Positions 26,372 through 35,666 of a DNA stretch of 64,000 bases are shown piece by piece; position 1 is the stretch's first letter; each line of letters begins with the position of its first letter. The DNA comes from Persephonella sp. KM09-Lau-8 (GTDB lineage: Bacteria > Aquificota > Aquificia > Aquificales > Hydrogenothermaceae): the NCBI RefSeq assembly GCF_000703085.1, contig NZ_JNLL01000001.1:1488001-1552000 (forward strand), written 5' to 3'. Below the pieces are notes generated by a model that saw only the letters and a program-made list of their open reading frames with translations, did no database searches and had not been told where the DNA came from. The translations under genes and the position numbers were made by a program.

Positions 26372-27139
26372 TCAATCCAGAACCACCAGTAAAAATATAA
26401 CTCCCAGTATGATCCTATAAATACCAAATGGAATAAATGTATGATTTTTGATAAATCCAAGTAGTAGTTTTATGGAAATCACTGCAAATATAAATGCTGT
26501 TATAAAACCTGTTATAAGCGTTATCCAGTTGTCCAGCTGAAAAACCTGATAATTTTTGTACACATCATATCCTGTTGCCACAAACATTGTAGGAACTGCC
26601 AGTAAAAATGAAAATTCTGCAGCAACTTTACGGTCTAAGCCTAAAAGCAAACCACCTATAATAGAAGCTCCTGAACGGGATGTTCCTGGAACCATTGCAA
26701 AGGATTGAAAAACTCCAATTAAAAATGCCTTTGGATATGATACATCCTCAAGAGATTTTATAGGATATTCCTTATTTCTATGTAAATACTCAATGATAAG
26801 GAATATAATCCCTCCAATAACAAGCATCACAGAAACAATATAAGGGCTGAAAAGGGATTTGATTAGTTTATAAAGTAAAAATCCCAGAACACCTGTCGGA
26901 ATAAATGCAACAATCAGTTTCTTCCATAGCTCAATATCTTTAAAAAGTCTGTCTTTATATAGAAAAACTACTGCAAGAATTGAACCAAGCTGAATTGCTA
27001 CCTCAAATGTTTTATGGGCATCTGTCTGTTTTATCCCAAGTAGATGGGATACCAGTATCAAATGTCCTGTTGAGGATATAGGTAAAAATTCAGTAAGACC
27101 TTCAACAATACCCAGAATTATACTTTCTACAATAGTCAA
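26372..27139 (-). CDS. uppP: Undecaprenyl-diphosphatase
   Basis: A 255-aa membrane protein that recycles undecaprenyl diphosphate for cell wall synthesis. The BacA/UppP marks GLTEFLPISSTGHL (14-27) and PGTSRSGASI (about 150-160) are present, with about eight membrane segments. Its 3' end is next to the FNR-type box. It is downstream of comM by 27 nt. Confidence 0.96.
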   Translation of the reverse strand: MTIVESIILGIVEGLTEFLPISSTGHLILVSHLLGIKQTDAHKTFEVAIQLGSILAVVFLYKDRLFKDIELWKKLIVAFIPTGVLGFLLYKLIKSLFSPYIVSVMLVIGGIIFLIIEYLHRNKEYPIKSLEDVSYPKAFLIGVFQSFAMVPGTSRSGASIIGGLLLGLDRKVAAEFSFLLAVPTMFVATGYDVYKNYQVFQLDNWITLITGFITAFIFAVISIKLLLGFIKNHTFIPFGIYRIILGVIFLLVVLD

Positions 27140-27166
27140 TCTATTCCCCTTTTTTCTAATATTTTA

Positions 27167-28687
27167 TCAGGATAGCATTTCCTCTGTTAATCTGTAGTTT
27201 AAGGCTTCTACTATATGTTTGGTCTTGACTTTTTCTGAATTCTCAAGGTCTGCAATTGTTCGGCTCACCTTTAGTATCCTGTGAAATCCCCGTGCAGTTA
27301 TTCCATACTTTTTGGCAGCAAGTCTGAGGGTATTTTCAGCCTCATTTTCTAAAATAACAAATTTTTCAATCATAGATGGGCTCATCTCACTGTTAAAGTT
27401 TACAGGCAGGTCTTTAAATCTTTTTTTCTGTATATCAACAGCTTTTAAAACCCTTTCTCTGATTTGCTCCGAACTTTCTCCTGATGACATTTTAGATAGC
27501 TCTTCCGGTGGAACAGAATTAACCCATGTTATCATATCAATCCTATCAACAATGGGACCCGATAGCTTGTTCCTGTATCTTCTTATCTCTGCAGGTGTGC
27601 ATCTACATTCTCTAATAGGGTCATTTTTATACCCACATGGGCATGGATTTGCAGCTGCAAGGAGCTGAAATTTTGCAGGGAATTTGTATCTGCCGCTGGC
27701 ACGGGATATAACAACTTCCCTGTCTTCCATAGGTTGACGGAGAACTTCAAGGGAGGAACGTTTAAACTCAGGAAATTCATCTAAAAATAAAACACCATTA
27801 TGGGCAAGGGACACTTCTCCAGGCTTTGGAATACTTCCTCCACCTATTAATGCCACATCAGAAATTGTGTGGTGAGGATTTCTATAGGGTCTGTTTTTGA
27901 CTATATATCCATCAAGTATTCCGGCTACGCTGTGTATCTTTGTTGTTTCTATTGCCTCCTCAAAGCTCATAGGTGGCAGTATAGAAGGAAAAGCCTTTGC
28001 CATCATGGATTTCCCGGAACCGGGAGAACCAATCATAAGAAGATTATGAAATCCTGCTGCTGCAATTTCCAGAGCTCTTTTTACAGCATACTGACCCTTG
28101 ATTTCAGAAAAATCCGGATATCCTGAATAATCTGTGAATGTCCCTTCAATATCAGGTTTTACAGGTTTTTTGCTTATATCCCCTGTTAAAAATCCAATGA
28201 TTTCCTTTAGATGTTTAAACCCGTAAACCTCAAGCTCCGATACAAGTGATGCTTCAGGGGCATTTTCTTCAGGAAGTATCAGTTTTTTAATTCCTATCTG
28301 TTTAAGCCCATAGGCTATAGGCAGAACTCCTTTTATTTTTCTAATTGAACCATCAAGGGCAAGTTCCCCGATAAATGCTGTATTTTTAATTGAATCTGGA
28401 GGAAAAATCCCTGCAAGATTTAATATTCCAATCGCAACAGGTAGGTCATAAAGTGTTCCCTGCTTTTGAATATCAGCAGGAGCCAGATTAACCGTTATTT
28501 TCCTTAAAGGAAAAGAAAATCCGCTATTTACTATTGCTGATTTTACCCTTTCTTTACTTTCCTTAACAGCTGTATCAGGAAGTCCTACGATTATAAATTG
28601 GGGAAGTCCCTGGGATATATTTACCTCAACTTCCACCTTAAATCCATCAATACCAATAACTCCCCCACTTATGATGTTTGTGAGCAT
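27167..28687 (-). CDS. comM: ComM/YifB-family Mg-chelatase-like AAA+ ATPase
   Basis: A 506-aa protein: an N-terminal Lon-protease-like fold (ITVNLAPADIQKQG), then the AAA+ domain with Walker A GSPGSGKSMMAKAF and an acidic Walker B (LFLDEFPEF), and a Mg-chelatase C-terminal segment containing ADLENSEKVK. ComM is a helicase promoting branch migration in natural transformation. It is divergent from YyaL with 112 nt between. Confidence 0.93.
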   Translation of the reverse strand: MLTNIISGGVIGIDGFKVEVEVNISQGLPQFIIVGLPDTAVKESKERVKSAIVNSGFSFPLRKITVNLAPADIQKQGTLYDLPVAIGILNLAGIFPPDSIKNTAFIGELALDGSIRKIKGVLPIAYGLKQIGIKKLILPEENAPEASLVSELEVYGFKHLKEIIGFLTGDISKKPVKPDIEGTFTDYSGYPDFSEIKGQYAVKRALEIAAAGFHNLLMIGSPGSGKSMMAKAFPSILPPMSFEEAIETTKIHSVAGILDGYIVKNRPYRNPHHTISDVALIGGGSIPKPGEVSLAHNGVLFLDEFPEFKRSSLEVLRQPMEDREVVISRASGRYKFPAKFQLLAAANPCPCGYKNDPIRECRCTPAEIRRYRNKLSGPIVDRIDMITWVNSVPPEELSKMSSGESSEQIRERVLKAVDIQKKRFKDLPVNFNSEMSPSMIEKFVILENEAENTLRLAAKKYGITARGFHRILKVSRTIADLENSEKVKTKHIVEALNYRLTEEMLS

Positions 28688-28799
28688 AATCTCCCCCTAA
28701 ATTTATATTCCTATAAATTTTAGCAGATATGATTTTAGTTCTAATTGGCAAAGCTGAAATGAAATAAACTTTCAAAAAAGCTAAAAAGGAGAAATAACA

Positions 28800-30839
28800 A
28801 TGCCAAATAGATTAATAAATGAAAAAAGCCCATATCTCAGACAGCATGCATATAATTCTGTTGACTGGTATCCATGGGGAGAGGAGGCCTTTGAAAAGGC
28901 TAAAGAAGAGGATAAACCAATATTCCTGTCAATAGGATACTCAACATGCCACTGGTGTCATGTTATGGAAAAGGAAAGTTTTGAGGATGAAGAAATAGCA
29001 GAAATCCTCAATAAACATTTTGTTTCAATAAAGGTTGACAGAGAAGAACGCCCAGATGTTGATAGTATCTATATGAATGTCTGTATGATGATGACAGGTA
29101 GAGGCGGCTGGCCTTTAACAATTTTTATGACTCCTGATAAAAAACCTTTTTATGCAGGGACATATTTCCCAAAAGAGGGCTCTTACACAAGAATAGGACT
29201 AAAAGAATTACTTCTTAATATTGCAAAACTGTGGAAGGAAGACAGAACAAAATTACTGGAAAGGGCTGATAAAGTCTTAAATCATCTTAAAGAGTATTCT
29301 GAAACAACTTCTAAAGACTCAGTTCCGCCAAATATAACAGAAAATCTGTATGAGACATTAAAAGATATGTTTGACCCATACTATGGTGGATTTGGTAGAA
29401 GACCTAAATTTCCTGTTTCCCACAATCTTATGTTTTTAATGAGATATTACTACAAAACAAAGCGGCAGAATGCCATTGATATGGTAAAACATACCCTTAC
29501 ACAGATGAGGCTTGGAGGAATTTATGACCATATTGGTTATGGCTTCCATAGATACTCAACAGATGAAAGATGGTTTCTGCCCCATTTTGAAAAGATGCTA
29601 TACGACCAGGCAATGCTTATGATAGCATATACAGAAGCTTTCCAGATAACAGGAGAAAATCTATACAAAGAAACCGTTCAGCAAATAGCAGAATACCTCC
29701 AGAGGGATATGCTCTCACAAGAAGGAGGCTTTTATTCGGCAGAAGATGCAGACAGTGAAGGGGAAGAAGGAAAATTTTATGTCTGGAGTTATGAAGAGAT
29801 AGAAAAAATAATCGGGAAAGAGGATTTAAAACTGTTTGAAAAAGTGTTTAATATCACACCTGAAGGAAACTACCGTGAAGAACACACAGGAAAATTAACA
29901 GGAAAAAATATCCTTTATCTGAAAAAAACGGTTCCAGAATTGGCAGAGGAGTTGGGAATATCTGAAAATCAGCTTAAAGAGAAAATTAACATATGGAGAG
30001 AAAAATTATTCACAAAAAGAGAAAACAGAGTTCATCCGTTAAAGGATACAAAAATACTGACAGACTGGAATGGTCTTGTTATTGCAGCACTCTCAAAAGC
30101 ATCTGTTATAAACCCTGAATATGCACAGCTGGCCAAAAAAGCAGCAGATTTTGTTTTAAAAACAATGAAAAAATCTGACGGGACACTTCTCCACAGATAC
30201 AAGGATGGTGAAGCTGAGATTGATGGCTTTTTATCTGATTATGCGTTTCTGGTATGGGGATTAACAGAGCTTTATCAGGCTATGGCAGAAGAGAAATATT
30301 TAATAGAAGCTATAAATCTGACAGAAACAATGATTAAACATTTCTGGGACGAAAAGGGAGGATTTTTTGATACTCCAGACTTTGGAGAAAATCTGATAGT
30401 CAGACCAAAAGAAAGCTATGATGGGGCAATTCCGTCCGGAAACTCAGTTGCAGTTTATAACCTGTATAGGCTGTTCAGAATGACAGGGGATTTTAGATAC
30501 AGAGATTATGCAGCCAAAACTATAGAAGCCTTTTCCTCAAAAATAAAATCAATTCCGGCAGGATACAGTATGATGATACTGGGATATGACTTTGGAAATA
30601 ATAAAGGTAAGGATATCGTTATTGCAGGGAAGGATTACAAAAAAGCCTTAGAAAAAATAAATCAAAGATTTATGCCTTACAGCACAATCCTTGTGAAAAA
30701 AGGAAATATCTTAGATGAAAAAATACCATTTTTAAAACAGTTGACAGTAAAGGAAAATCCTGCTGTTTATATATGTGAGGATTTCACCTGTGGACTGCCT
30801 ATAACAGAAATATCCCAGTTAGATGAAAAATTAGGGTAG
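28800..30839 (+). CDS. Thioredoxin-domain protein of the YyaL/SSP411 (DUF255) family
   Basis: A 679-aa soluble protein: N-terminal thioredoxin-like domain with [14 protein letters not shown] (CxxC) followed by an (alpha/alpha)6 barrel similar to N-acylglucosamine 2-epimerases ([42 protein letters not shown]). Members are widespread but their biochemistry is poorly known. ATG 28800 is preceded by AAGGAGAA. CcsA/HemX follows after 59 nt. Confidence 0.92.
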   Translation: MPNRLINEKSPYLRQHAYNSVDWYPWGEEAFEKAKEEDKPIFLSIGYSTCHWCHVMEKESFEDEEIAEILNKHFVSIKVDREERPDVDSIYMNVCMMMTGRGGWPLTIFMTPDKKPFYAGTYFPKEGSYTRIGLKELLLNIAKLWKEDRTKLLERADKVLNHLKEYSETTSKDSVPPNITENLYETLKDMFDPYYGGFGRRPKFPVSHNLMFLMRYYYKTKRQNAIDMVKHTLTQMRLGGIYDHIGYGFHRYSTDERWFLPHFEKMLYDQAMLMIAYTEAFQITGENLYKETVQQIAEYLQRDMLSQEGGFYSAEDADSEGEEGKFYVWSYEEIEKIIGKEDLKLFEKVFNITPEGNYREEHTGKLTGKNILYLKKTVPELAEELGISENQLKEKINIWREKLFTKRENRVHPLKDTKILTDWNGLVIAALSKASVINPEYAQLAKKAADFVLKTMKKSDGTLLHRYKDGEAEIDGFLSDYAFLVWGLTELYQAMAEEKYLIEAINLTETMIKHFWDEKGGFFDTPDFGENLIVRPKESYDGAIPSGNSVAVYNLYRLFRMTGDFRYRDYAAKTIEAFSSKIKSIPAGYSMMILGYDFGNNKGKDIVIAGKDYKKALEKINQRFMPYSTILVKKGNILDEKIPFLKQLTVKENPAVYICEDFTCGLPITEISQLDEKLG

Positions 30840-30898
30840 TTAAATAGGTTAATAAAGACTTATAATAAAGAAATAAAAACCTATTTGCAGGTGGAAAT

Positions 30899-31699
30899 TT
30901 GCTGAAGATACTGCTGATTGTTATTTTGATGTCTTATTTTGTGTCATCTATAGGTTTCTGGGTGTATCTATTTACTAAAAAAGACGCAGGAAAGAAGTTT
31001 GGATTTAGTTTTTACGGAATAGCATTTTTACTACAACTTCTATATATAGGAATAAAAGATTTTCAGGCTAAAAGCTTTGCACTGGCAACCCAGCAGGAAC
31101 TTCCATTTTTTCTTGCATTTTTAATTGGTGCTGTTTTTCTGGGACTGTCTTTTAAATATAAAACCCAGCTGAGGGATTTTGGTTCATTATTTGCACCTAT
31201 AAATGTTTTTTTAGTAGCTCTTACGCTACCCCATTATGAAAAAATTGAGGTTGGTTACAAAAATATATGGTTTTATGCCCATGTGATTTTTTCAATGATA
31301 GCTTATGCTTTAATTATAGCCGGTGCAGTGGTGGCAGCAGTTTATATTCTTACCCAGAGGGATTTAAAAAGGAAAAAGTTGGATTCATTTCTGGTGTCTA
31401 AATTTTCATCATCTCTGGTTTTACTTCAGGATATTGAATACAAAACAAATGTTGCTGCATTTATAATGCTATCCCTTGCCTTAATCGCCTCTTCTGTCTG
31501 GTCAAGTGTGTATCTGGGAAAACACTGGATATGGGACATTAAGCAGATAGCCTTATCTTTTCTGTGGATTTATTACGGATTTTTAATTCATATTATGGTT
31601 ATAAAACATGAAAAAGGTAAAAAAGCCTCCTACCTGACTGTTGCAGGAGGCATTATGGCGTTTATTATTTACTGGTTTATAAAACACCCTAACTACTGA
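30899..31699 (+). CDS. CcsA/HemX-family membrane protein (cytochrome c or haem biogenesis)
   Basis: A 266-aa membrane protein with about eight segments of the cytochrome c assembly protein family. The Trp-rich motif is reduced to HWIWDIKQ, with following helices matching HemX/CcsA (SFLWIYYGFLIHIMVIKHEKG). It may pass haem to apocytochromes or influence glutamyl-tRNA reductase like HemX. Start TTG 30899 has an AGGTGG ribosome site; an in-frame ATG lies about 10 codons later. The ends overlap pyrE (convergent) by 11 nt. Confidence 0.8.
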   Translation: MLKILLIVILMSYFVSSIGFWVYLFTKKDAGKKFGFSFYGIAFLLQLLYIGIKDFQAKSFALATQQELPFFLAFLIGAVFLGLSFKYKTQLRDFGSLFAPINVFLVALTLPHYEKIEVGYKNIWFYAHVIFSMIAYALIIAGAVVAAVYILTQRDLKRKKLDSFLVSKFSSSLVLLQDIEYKTNVAAFIMLSLALIASSVWSSVYLGKHWIWDIKQIALSFLWIYYGFLIHIMVIKHEKGKKASYLTVAGGIMAFIIYWFIKHPNY

Positions 31700-32246
31700 T
31701 TTTTAAGAATTCTGATATTTTGAAAATCGGGAAGAAATCAAAACCTTCTTTTTTGATGTTTTCCTCTCCACCTTCTTCTCTATCAACAATAGCTATAATA
31801 CCAAGTATTTCAAGGCCAAAATCTCTTGCAACTTTTGCCGCCTTAAGTGAAGAGCCTGCCGTTGTAACAACATCCTCAACTATAAAAACCTTTTCCCCAG
31901 GCTGAACATTTCCTTCAATCTGTTTTCCTGTTCCATGTCCTTTAGGCTCTTTTCTAACAACAAATGGCTTTATAGGCTGTTTATTCAGATAAGAAACAAG
32001 CGCCGTTGCATAGGAAATAGGGTCAGCCCCAAGTGTCAATCCTCCTATTGCATCAGGGGATTTATCCTTTATCATTTCAAAAATCAGATTTCCTATTATG
32101 TATCCGCCTTCAGGGTCAAGGGTTATTGTCCTTAAATCCATATAATATGTGCTCATTTTACCTGAAGAGAGTTTGAATATTGGCTTGTCTGCAACTTTTA
32201 AAGCCCTTTCTGATATCATCTGTTTAAGCTTTTCCCTGTAATCCAA
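31689..32246 (-). CDS. pyrE: Orotate phosphoribosyltransferase
   Basis: A 185-aa type I phosphoribosyltransferase making OMP from orotate and PRPP. The PRPP loop VFIVEDVVTTAGSSL (about 111-125) and VRKEPKGHGTGKQIEG are standard for PyrE. It is 10 nt downstream of the nitrilase-type gene. Confidence 0.95.
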   Translation of the reverse strand: MDYREKLKQMISERALKVADKPIFKLSSGKMSTYYMDLRTITLDPEGGYIIGNLIFEMIKDKSPDAIGGLTLGADPISYATALVSYLNKQPIKPFVVRKEPKGHGTGKQIEGNVQPGEKVFIVEDVVTTAGSSLKAAKVARDFGLEILGIIAIVDREEGGEENIKKEGFDFFPIFKISEFLKISS

Positions 32247-32256
32247 GGCTGTCCTC

Positions 32257-32997
32257 CTATATGTCCATTTTTATTTTTTTCCTGACTCTGTAAACATCAT
32301 TCAGATTTATGTCTGCCTGTATTAAACCTTCTTCCTCGTCTATAAATGCCAGTGTTTCTCCCCATGGGTCATATATTCCTGAACTTCCAGCATACTCAAT
32401 ATTTCCAATTTTACCTGTAGTATTACTGACTATAACAAAAGACTGGTCTTCAATTGCCCGTGCCTTTGAAAGCACTTCAAGATGGTATTTTCTGGGCTTT
32501 CCCCACTGGGCAGGGACAAGGATTATCTCTGCTCCTTTTTTCCTCAGTGTATATGAGATATTTGGAAATCTAAGCTCAAAGCAAATCATTATTCCAAGAT
32601 TTCCATTTGAGCTTTCTGCCACATCAAAGTTTCTGCCGGCTTTGAAATATTTGTGTTCTCCTGTTGGTCTAAATAGTTTTACCTTTGCCTGCTTGTAAAC
32701 AATTTCCCCATTATCTATAACAAATGCTTTGTTATAAATGGCATTTCGGGATTTTTCTGGAAGGGTGCCTGCAATAACAAGATGTTTTTTATGGGAAAAA
32801 TCCTTCAAATATTTGTGTATAGCAGGGGTTTCCTTTGCATGCTGCTCAAGATTTTCATTATCAAAACCACAGCTGAACATTTCAGGAAGTAGCACAAGGG
32901 AGTTTTTTTCTACTTTATCTATATAGGAAAATATTTTCTCCAGATTTTTTTCTATATTTCCCAGCTCCAGATTAACCTGCAAGGAATAAACAAGCAT
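32257..32997 (-). CDS. Carbon-nitrogen hydrolase (nitrilase/omega-amidase-like)
   Basis: A 246-aa nitrilase-superfamily amidase with the catalytic triad Glu39 (LLPEMF), Lys107 (KVKLF) and Cys139 (IMICFELRFP). The lysine and cysteine motifs (GEHKYFKAG, MICFELRFP) resemble omega-amidase/YafV proteins that act on small amides such as alpha-ketoglutaramate. The substrate is not determined. Pairs with pyrE in a short operon. Confidence 0.9.
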   Translation of the reverse strand: MLVYSLQVNLELGNIEKNLEKIFSYIDKVEKNSLVLLPEMFSCGFDNENLEQHAKETPAIHKYLKDFSHKKHLVIAGTLPEKSRNAIYNKAFVIDNGEIVYKQAKVKLFRPTGEHKYFKAGRNFDVAESSNGNLGIMICFELRFPNISYTLRKKGAEIILVPAQWGKPRKYHLEVLSKARAIEDQSFVIVSNTTGKIGNIEYAGSSGIYDPWGETLAFIDEEEGLIQADINLNDVYRVRKKIKMDI

Positions 32998-33113
32998 TAT
33001 TTACCTCTTAGTTTGGTTTGCAGATAAAGAATTTTATCATAAGATATTCTGTATGAGATTTTTACTAAAAAACCGGCTGTTACTTCATATTTTGTAGGTA
33101 AGAGAGATTAAAG

Positions 33114-33332
33114 TTGATAATTGATTATTTATCTCAAATAAAAATTATTGAAGGTATAGAAAATATAGAAATAACAAATATTCCTGAGGATGTAGACGCA
33201 GATATAGGCATAAAAATAAGATTAAAAAAAGGATATTCATGGCAAGAAGTTTTAAATCAACTAAATGATATAGAATGGGAGCTGTATGAAAGAGAAGGAG
33301 AACTTTTATCAGTATATAAAGAATTTACTTAA
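33114..33332 (+). CDS. Small acidic protein, paralogue of the HEPN-partner at 53808
   Basis: A 72-aa protein with TTG start. Its core (EITNIPEDVDADIGIKI and LNDIEWELYEREG) is clearly related to the 84-aa protein at 53808 (EIPEDVEADIGLKI, LNDLEWEIYDKYG), which is paired with a HEPN protein. Here no HEPN partner is adjacent, so it looks like an orphan. The family is not one I recognise by name. It overlaps the lipoprotein gene by 47 nt. Confidence 0.65.
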   Translation: MIIDYLSQIKIIEGIENIEITNIPEDVDADIGIKIRLKKGYSWQEVLNQLNDIEWELYEREGELLSVYKEFT

Positions 33333-33756
33333 TAAAGACTTGTTTTATATTAAGTTTTTACTAATTATTGGATTTTTTATTTTTATTACCGGTTGTGAGA
33401 ACTTTTATACAAAGGTTTATGACAAAAGCATAAAAGAAAAAGATATTCATTGTGTAAAGATTTCTTATGAAAATCCCTTTATTAAATCTAAAATTATAAA
33501 AGCGTTTAAAGAAGAAGGAATAAAAGTTCAGGATGATTGTCCTTACACAATAAATGTCAAAGCCAAATTTCTCTCACAATGCACATCTCCACAGGCAAAA
33601 TCCATCGGTGCTGATTTTGATGGCTTTATGAGATTTGACCTTATGGAAAAAGGAAAACTGGTTTATAGATGCCAGATGGACTGGAAAGGAGAGTTTTCAG
33701 AGGATAGAGTAAAGGATTTAATTGAAAAGATGAAAGAAGATATTAGGTTTAAATAA
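33286..33756 (+). CDS. Small lipoprotein of unknown function
   Basis: A protein of up to 156 aa with a hydrophobic signal region and lipobox FITGC (C37), so it should be anchored in a membrane. Starting at ATG 33286 gives a long N-terminal extension and overlaps the previous gene; TTG 33340 would give a more normal 18-residue signal peptide (MFYIKFLLIIGFFIFITGC) but has no clear ribosome site. The mature part has several Cys (for example QCTSPQAKSIGADFDGFMRF and YRCQMDWKG) of the type seen in small outer membrane lipoproteins. Confidence 0.7.
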   Translation: MKEKENFYQYIKNLLNKDLFYIKFLLIIGFFIFITGCENFYTKVYDKSIKEKDIHCVKISYENPFIKSKIIKAFKEEGIKVQDDCPYTINVKAKFLSQCTSPQAKSIGADFDGFMRFDLMEKGKLVYRCQMDWKGEFSEDRVKDLIEKMKEDIRFK

Positions 33757-33790
33757 ACTGTAGCCTTGCAAATTTTCCCTTTAAGAGATA

Positions 33791-33804
33791 ATGTATATAT
33801 ACAT
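33791..33804. promoter_or_regulatory. Palindromic operator (ATGTATATATACAT) before the RHH antitoxin
   Basis: A perfect 14-bp palindrome in the promoter region 18 nt before the start of the ribbon-helix-helix protein. It overlaps a possible -10 (TAATGT). RHH antitoxins generally bind such palindromes to repress their own operon; this is by analogy. Confidence 0.55.
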
Positions 33805-33821
33805 CATAATTGAGGTAAACC

Positions 33822-34064
33822 ATGAAAAGAACTCAAATTTATTTGGATGAAGAAATTTATAAATATTTAAAGGCAGAAAGTAAAAGAACAGGTAAGAGTT
33901 TATCTGAAATAATAAGAGAAAAATTAAGAACAGATATAAAGAAATCAAAAGAAAATTTATTAGAGGCTATTAAAGAAACGGCAGGTATTTGGCAGTATAA
34001 AACTGAAGATATTGAGAAAACTATTAGGACTTTGAGAAAGGGTAAAAGAATTGATAATATTTGA
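33822..34064 (+). CDS. Ribbon-helix-helix antitoxin (VapB-type)
   Basis: An 80-aa protein with an N-terminal RHH DNA-binding fold (MKRTQIYLDEEIYKYLKA, then KRTGKSLSEIIREKLR) and a charged C-terminal tail suited to toxin binding. It precedes and overlaps a PIN gene by 14 nt, the usual VapBC order. The partner toxin is truncated, so the antitoxin may be free. Confidence 0.85.
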   Translation: MKRTQIYLDEEIYKYLKAESKRTGKSLSEIIREKLRTDIKKSKENLLEAIKETAGIWQYKTEDIEKTIRTLRKGKRIDNI

Positions 34065-34266
34065 TACCGATGTTCTTGTCTGGATTTTGAGAGGAAATCT
34101 CGAAGTTATTGAAAAAGCTAAACAAATCATAGAAGATACCAATGGATATGTATATATAACACCTGTTCAGATTGCAGAAATATATGCCGGTGCAAGAAAA
34201 AAAGAAATTCCACAGATAGAAAGGCTTTTAAACAGTTTTAAACTTATAGAAGTGAACTACCCTTAA
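34051..34266 (+). pseudogene. Truncated PIN-domain toxin (VapC-type), cut at the TnpB element
   Basis: Only 71 aa remain of a PIN nuclease (normally about 125-140). The first acidic residue (FDTDVLVWIL) and the second (QIAEIYAG) are there, but the C-terminal Asp residues are missing because the frame ends in the hairpin at the right end of the TnpB element (34260-34279). I found no continuation of the PIN domain on the far side of the element. Likely inactive as a nuclease. Confidence 0.65.
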
Positions 34267-34279
34267 ATAAATTTAAGGG
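34260..34279. repeat. Perfect hairpin at tnpB 3' end / element right end
   Basis: CCCTTAAAT and ATTTAAGGG form a perfect 9-bp inverted repeat with a 2-nt centre, spanning the tnpB stop codon and supplying the stop of the truncated PIN frame. IS605-type ends carry such hairpins; it may also form part of an omega-RNA or act as a terminator. Confidence 0.75.
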
Positions 34280-35666
34280 CTTCACAGGGAGTTTGCTTAC
34301 TTAATGTAAGCCTTATCCCTGACAGGTGGTCACCACACCTTGCTACCCCTATCTGCCCATATACTCGGACAGACTTGGGGCTACTTTTAAGTTTTCCAAA
34401 AACTCTTATTCTTACCGTTTGCTTTAATCCTGTAATGCAATCGTAAAAACTCTTTTTAAACTTTTTAAGTATGTTTCTCGCTCCGTTTACATCTGCATTT
34501 ACTAATCCTAATATGCTTTTAAATATTCCTCTATGTTTCCTTGCTTCAGGTGTGTAATTTTCTTTGCTGACAGCTACATCTTTTAAGCTGTCCACACCTG
34601 AAGTGAAACTTTCATCTACAAGGATTGTTTTTATTCCGTATTCCTCTGCTTTGTATTCTATCTGCTTTGATACTCTACCGTGTGGCAGTAAACTTAACAT
34701 TTGGTCTATTATGCTGGATAGTTTGCTTTCTTTGTTTTTGCTCTCTTGTAGCTTTCCTATTACGATTGTTGAAACATTGTATCTTTTAGCAAGCTCTACT
34801 ATTAAATTTGAAACTTTATGGCTAAAGTCTCTTATTAGGTTGTTTAATCTTTTTTGGATTCTGTGGAGTATATTATCCACTCTACTTGTTGGTAGTCCTT
34901 TGTTTAGTAGATTATCTCTTTTCTTTTGCCATTTGGCTAATTTCTTTAGGTATTTTCTTAATAGGGATTGTATTCCTTTTCCATCTACTATATAGCTTAT
35001 TGGCTGGTTCTCTATCACAATCGTCGCAAAGTTTGATACTCCATAGTCTGTTGCTAATACTTTATCTGTTTGTGGTTTGGTTTCCTTTATTTCTTTCTCA
35101 TATACTATATTTAGCCTGTATGTTATGTTGCCGTATGCTTTATATGGTGTGATTTGTATATTTAACACATTTAACTGGCTTAAATCTAATCCTGTTTCTA
35201 TTGTAAGGTAGTTTATGTCTATGTTGTGTTTTTCTTTTAGGTGTTGTTTAAGCTCTTTTGATAGAGACAGTCTTATTGTGTTTCCTTCTATCTTAAATCC
35301 TGTTTTGTCGTAAATTACTGGTCTATGTGATAGGGATTTTTTATTATATTTTGGTGGTTTTACTCGTGATGGATATTTTTCTGGTGTCTGTAGATAGTCA
35401 AAAAAGTTTTGCCAGCTTCTTGAAAGTTCATCTAAAACAATTTGTGCTGTTCTGCTTTGTAATGATTTTTTATGTATGGAAGTGTCTTTTAGTTTATTGT
35501 ATAGGTCATACTTGTTTGGTTTTGCAAGTTTATTTTTCACGAGGTAGTTTGCTTCATTCCATAGTTTTCCTGCGTGGTAAGTTAGATAGCCTAATACTAT
35601 GTTTGTGGTTGGGTCTGCATTGTTAAGCTCTATTCTTAAGCTTCTTTTTACTTTTAAATTTTTCAA
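34263..35666 (-). CDS. tnpB: TnpB-family RNA-guided endonuclease, zinc-finger-less subtype
   Basis: A 467-aa IS605 OrfB/TnpB protein. RuvC catalytic Asp D207 is in LATDYGVSNFA, and the last Asp D392 is in NADVNGARN. The usual middle Glu position (VIGKLQES) is not a canonical 'E-x-L', but E352 in VDESFTSG sits at the shifted Glu position used by one TnpB clade. The zinc-finger Cys pairs normally between these are absent. TnpB proteins cut DNA with an omega-RNA made from the element end. It is the only protein of this element; there is no TnpA. Confidence 0.88.
   Translation of the reverse strand: MKNLKVKRSLRIELNNADPTTNIVLGYLTYHAGKLWNEANYLVKNKLAKPNKYDLYNKLKDTSIHKKSLQSRTAQIVLDELSRSWQNFFDYLQTPEKYPSRVKPPKYNKKSLSHRPVIYDKTGFKIEGNTIRLSLSKELKQHLKEKHNIDINYLTIETGLDLSQLNVLNIQITPYKAYGNITYRLNIVYEKEIKETKPQTDKVLATDYGVSNFATIVIENQPISYIVDGKGIQSLLRKYLKKLAKWQKKRDNLLNKGLPTSRVDNILHRIQKRLNNLIRDFSHKVSNLIVELAKRYNVSTIVIGKLQESKNKESKLSSIIDQMLSLLPHGRVSKQIEYKAEEYGIKTILVDESFTSGVDSLKDVAVSKENYTPEARKHRGIFKSILGLVNADVNGARNILKKFKKSFYDCITGLKQTVRIRVFGKLKSSPKSVRVYGQIGVARCGDHLSGIRLTLSKQTPCEALKFI

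Noticed and set aside
31621-31655. Hairpin GCCTCCT...AGGAGGC as a terminator
   Set aside because: It lies inside the CcsA/HemX coding sequence, before its last membrane helix, so it is not an end of the gene.
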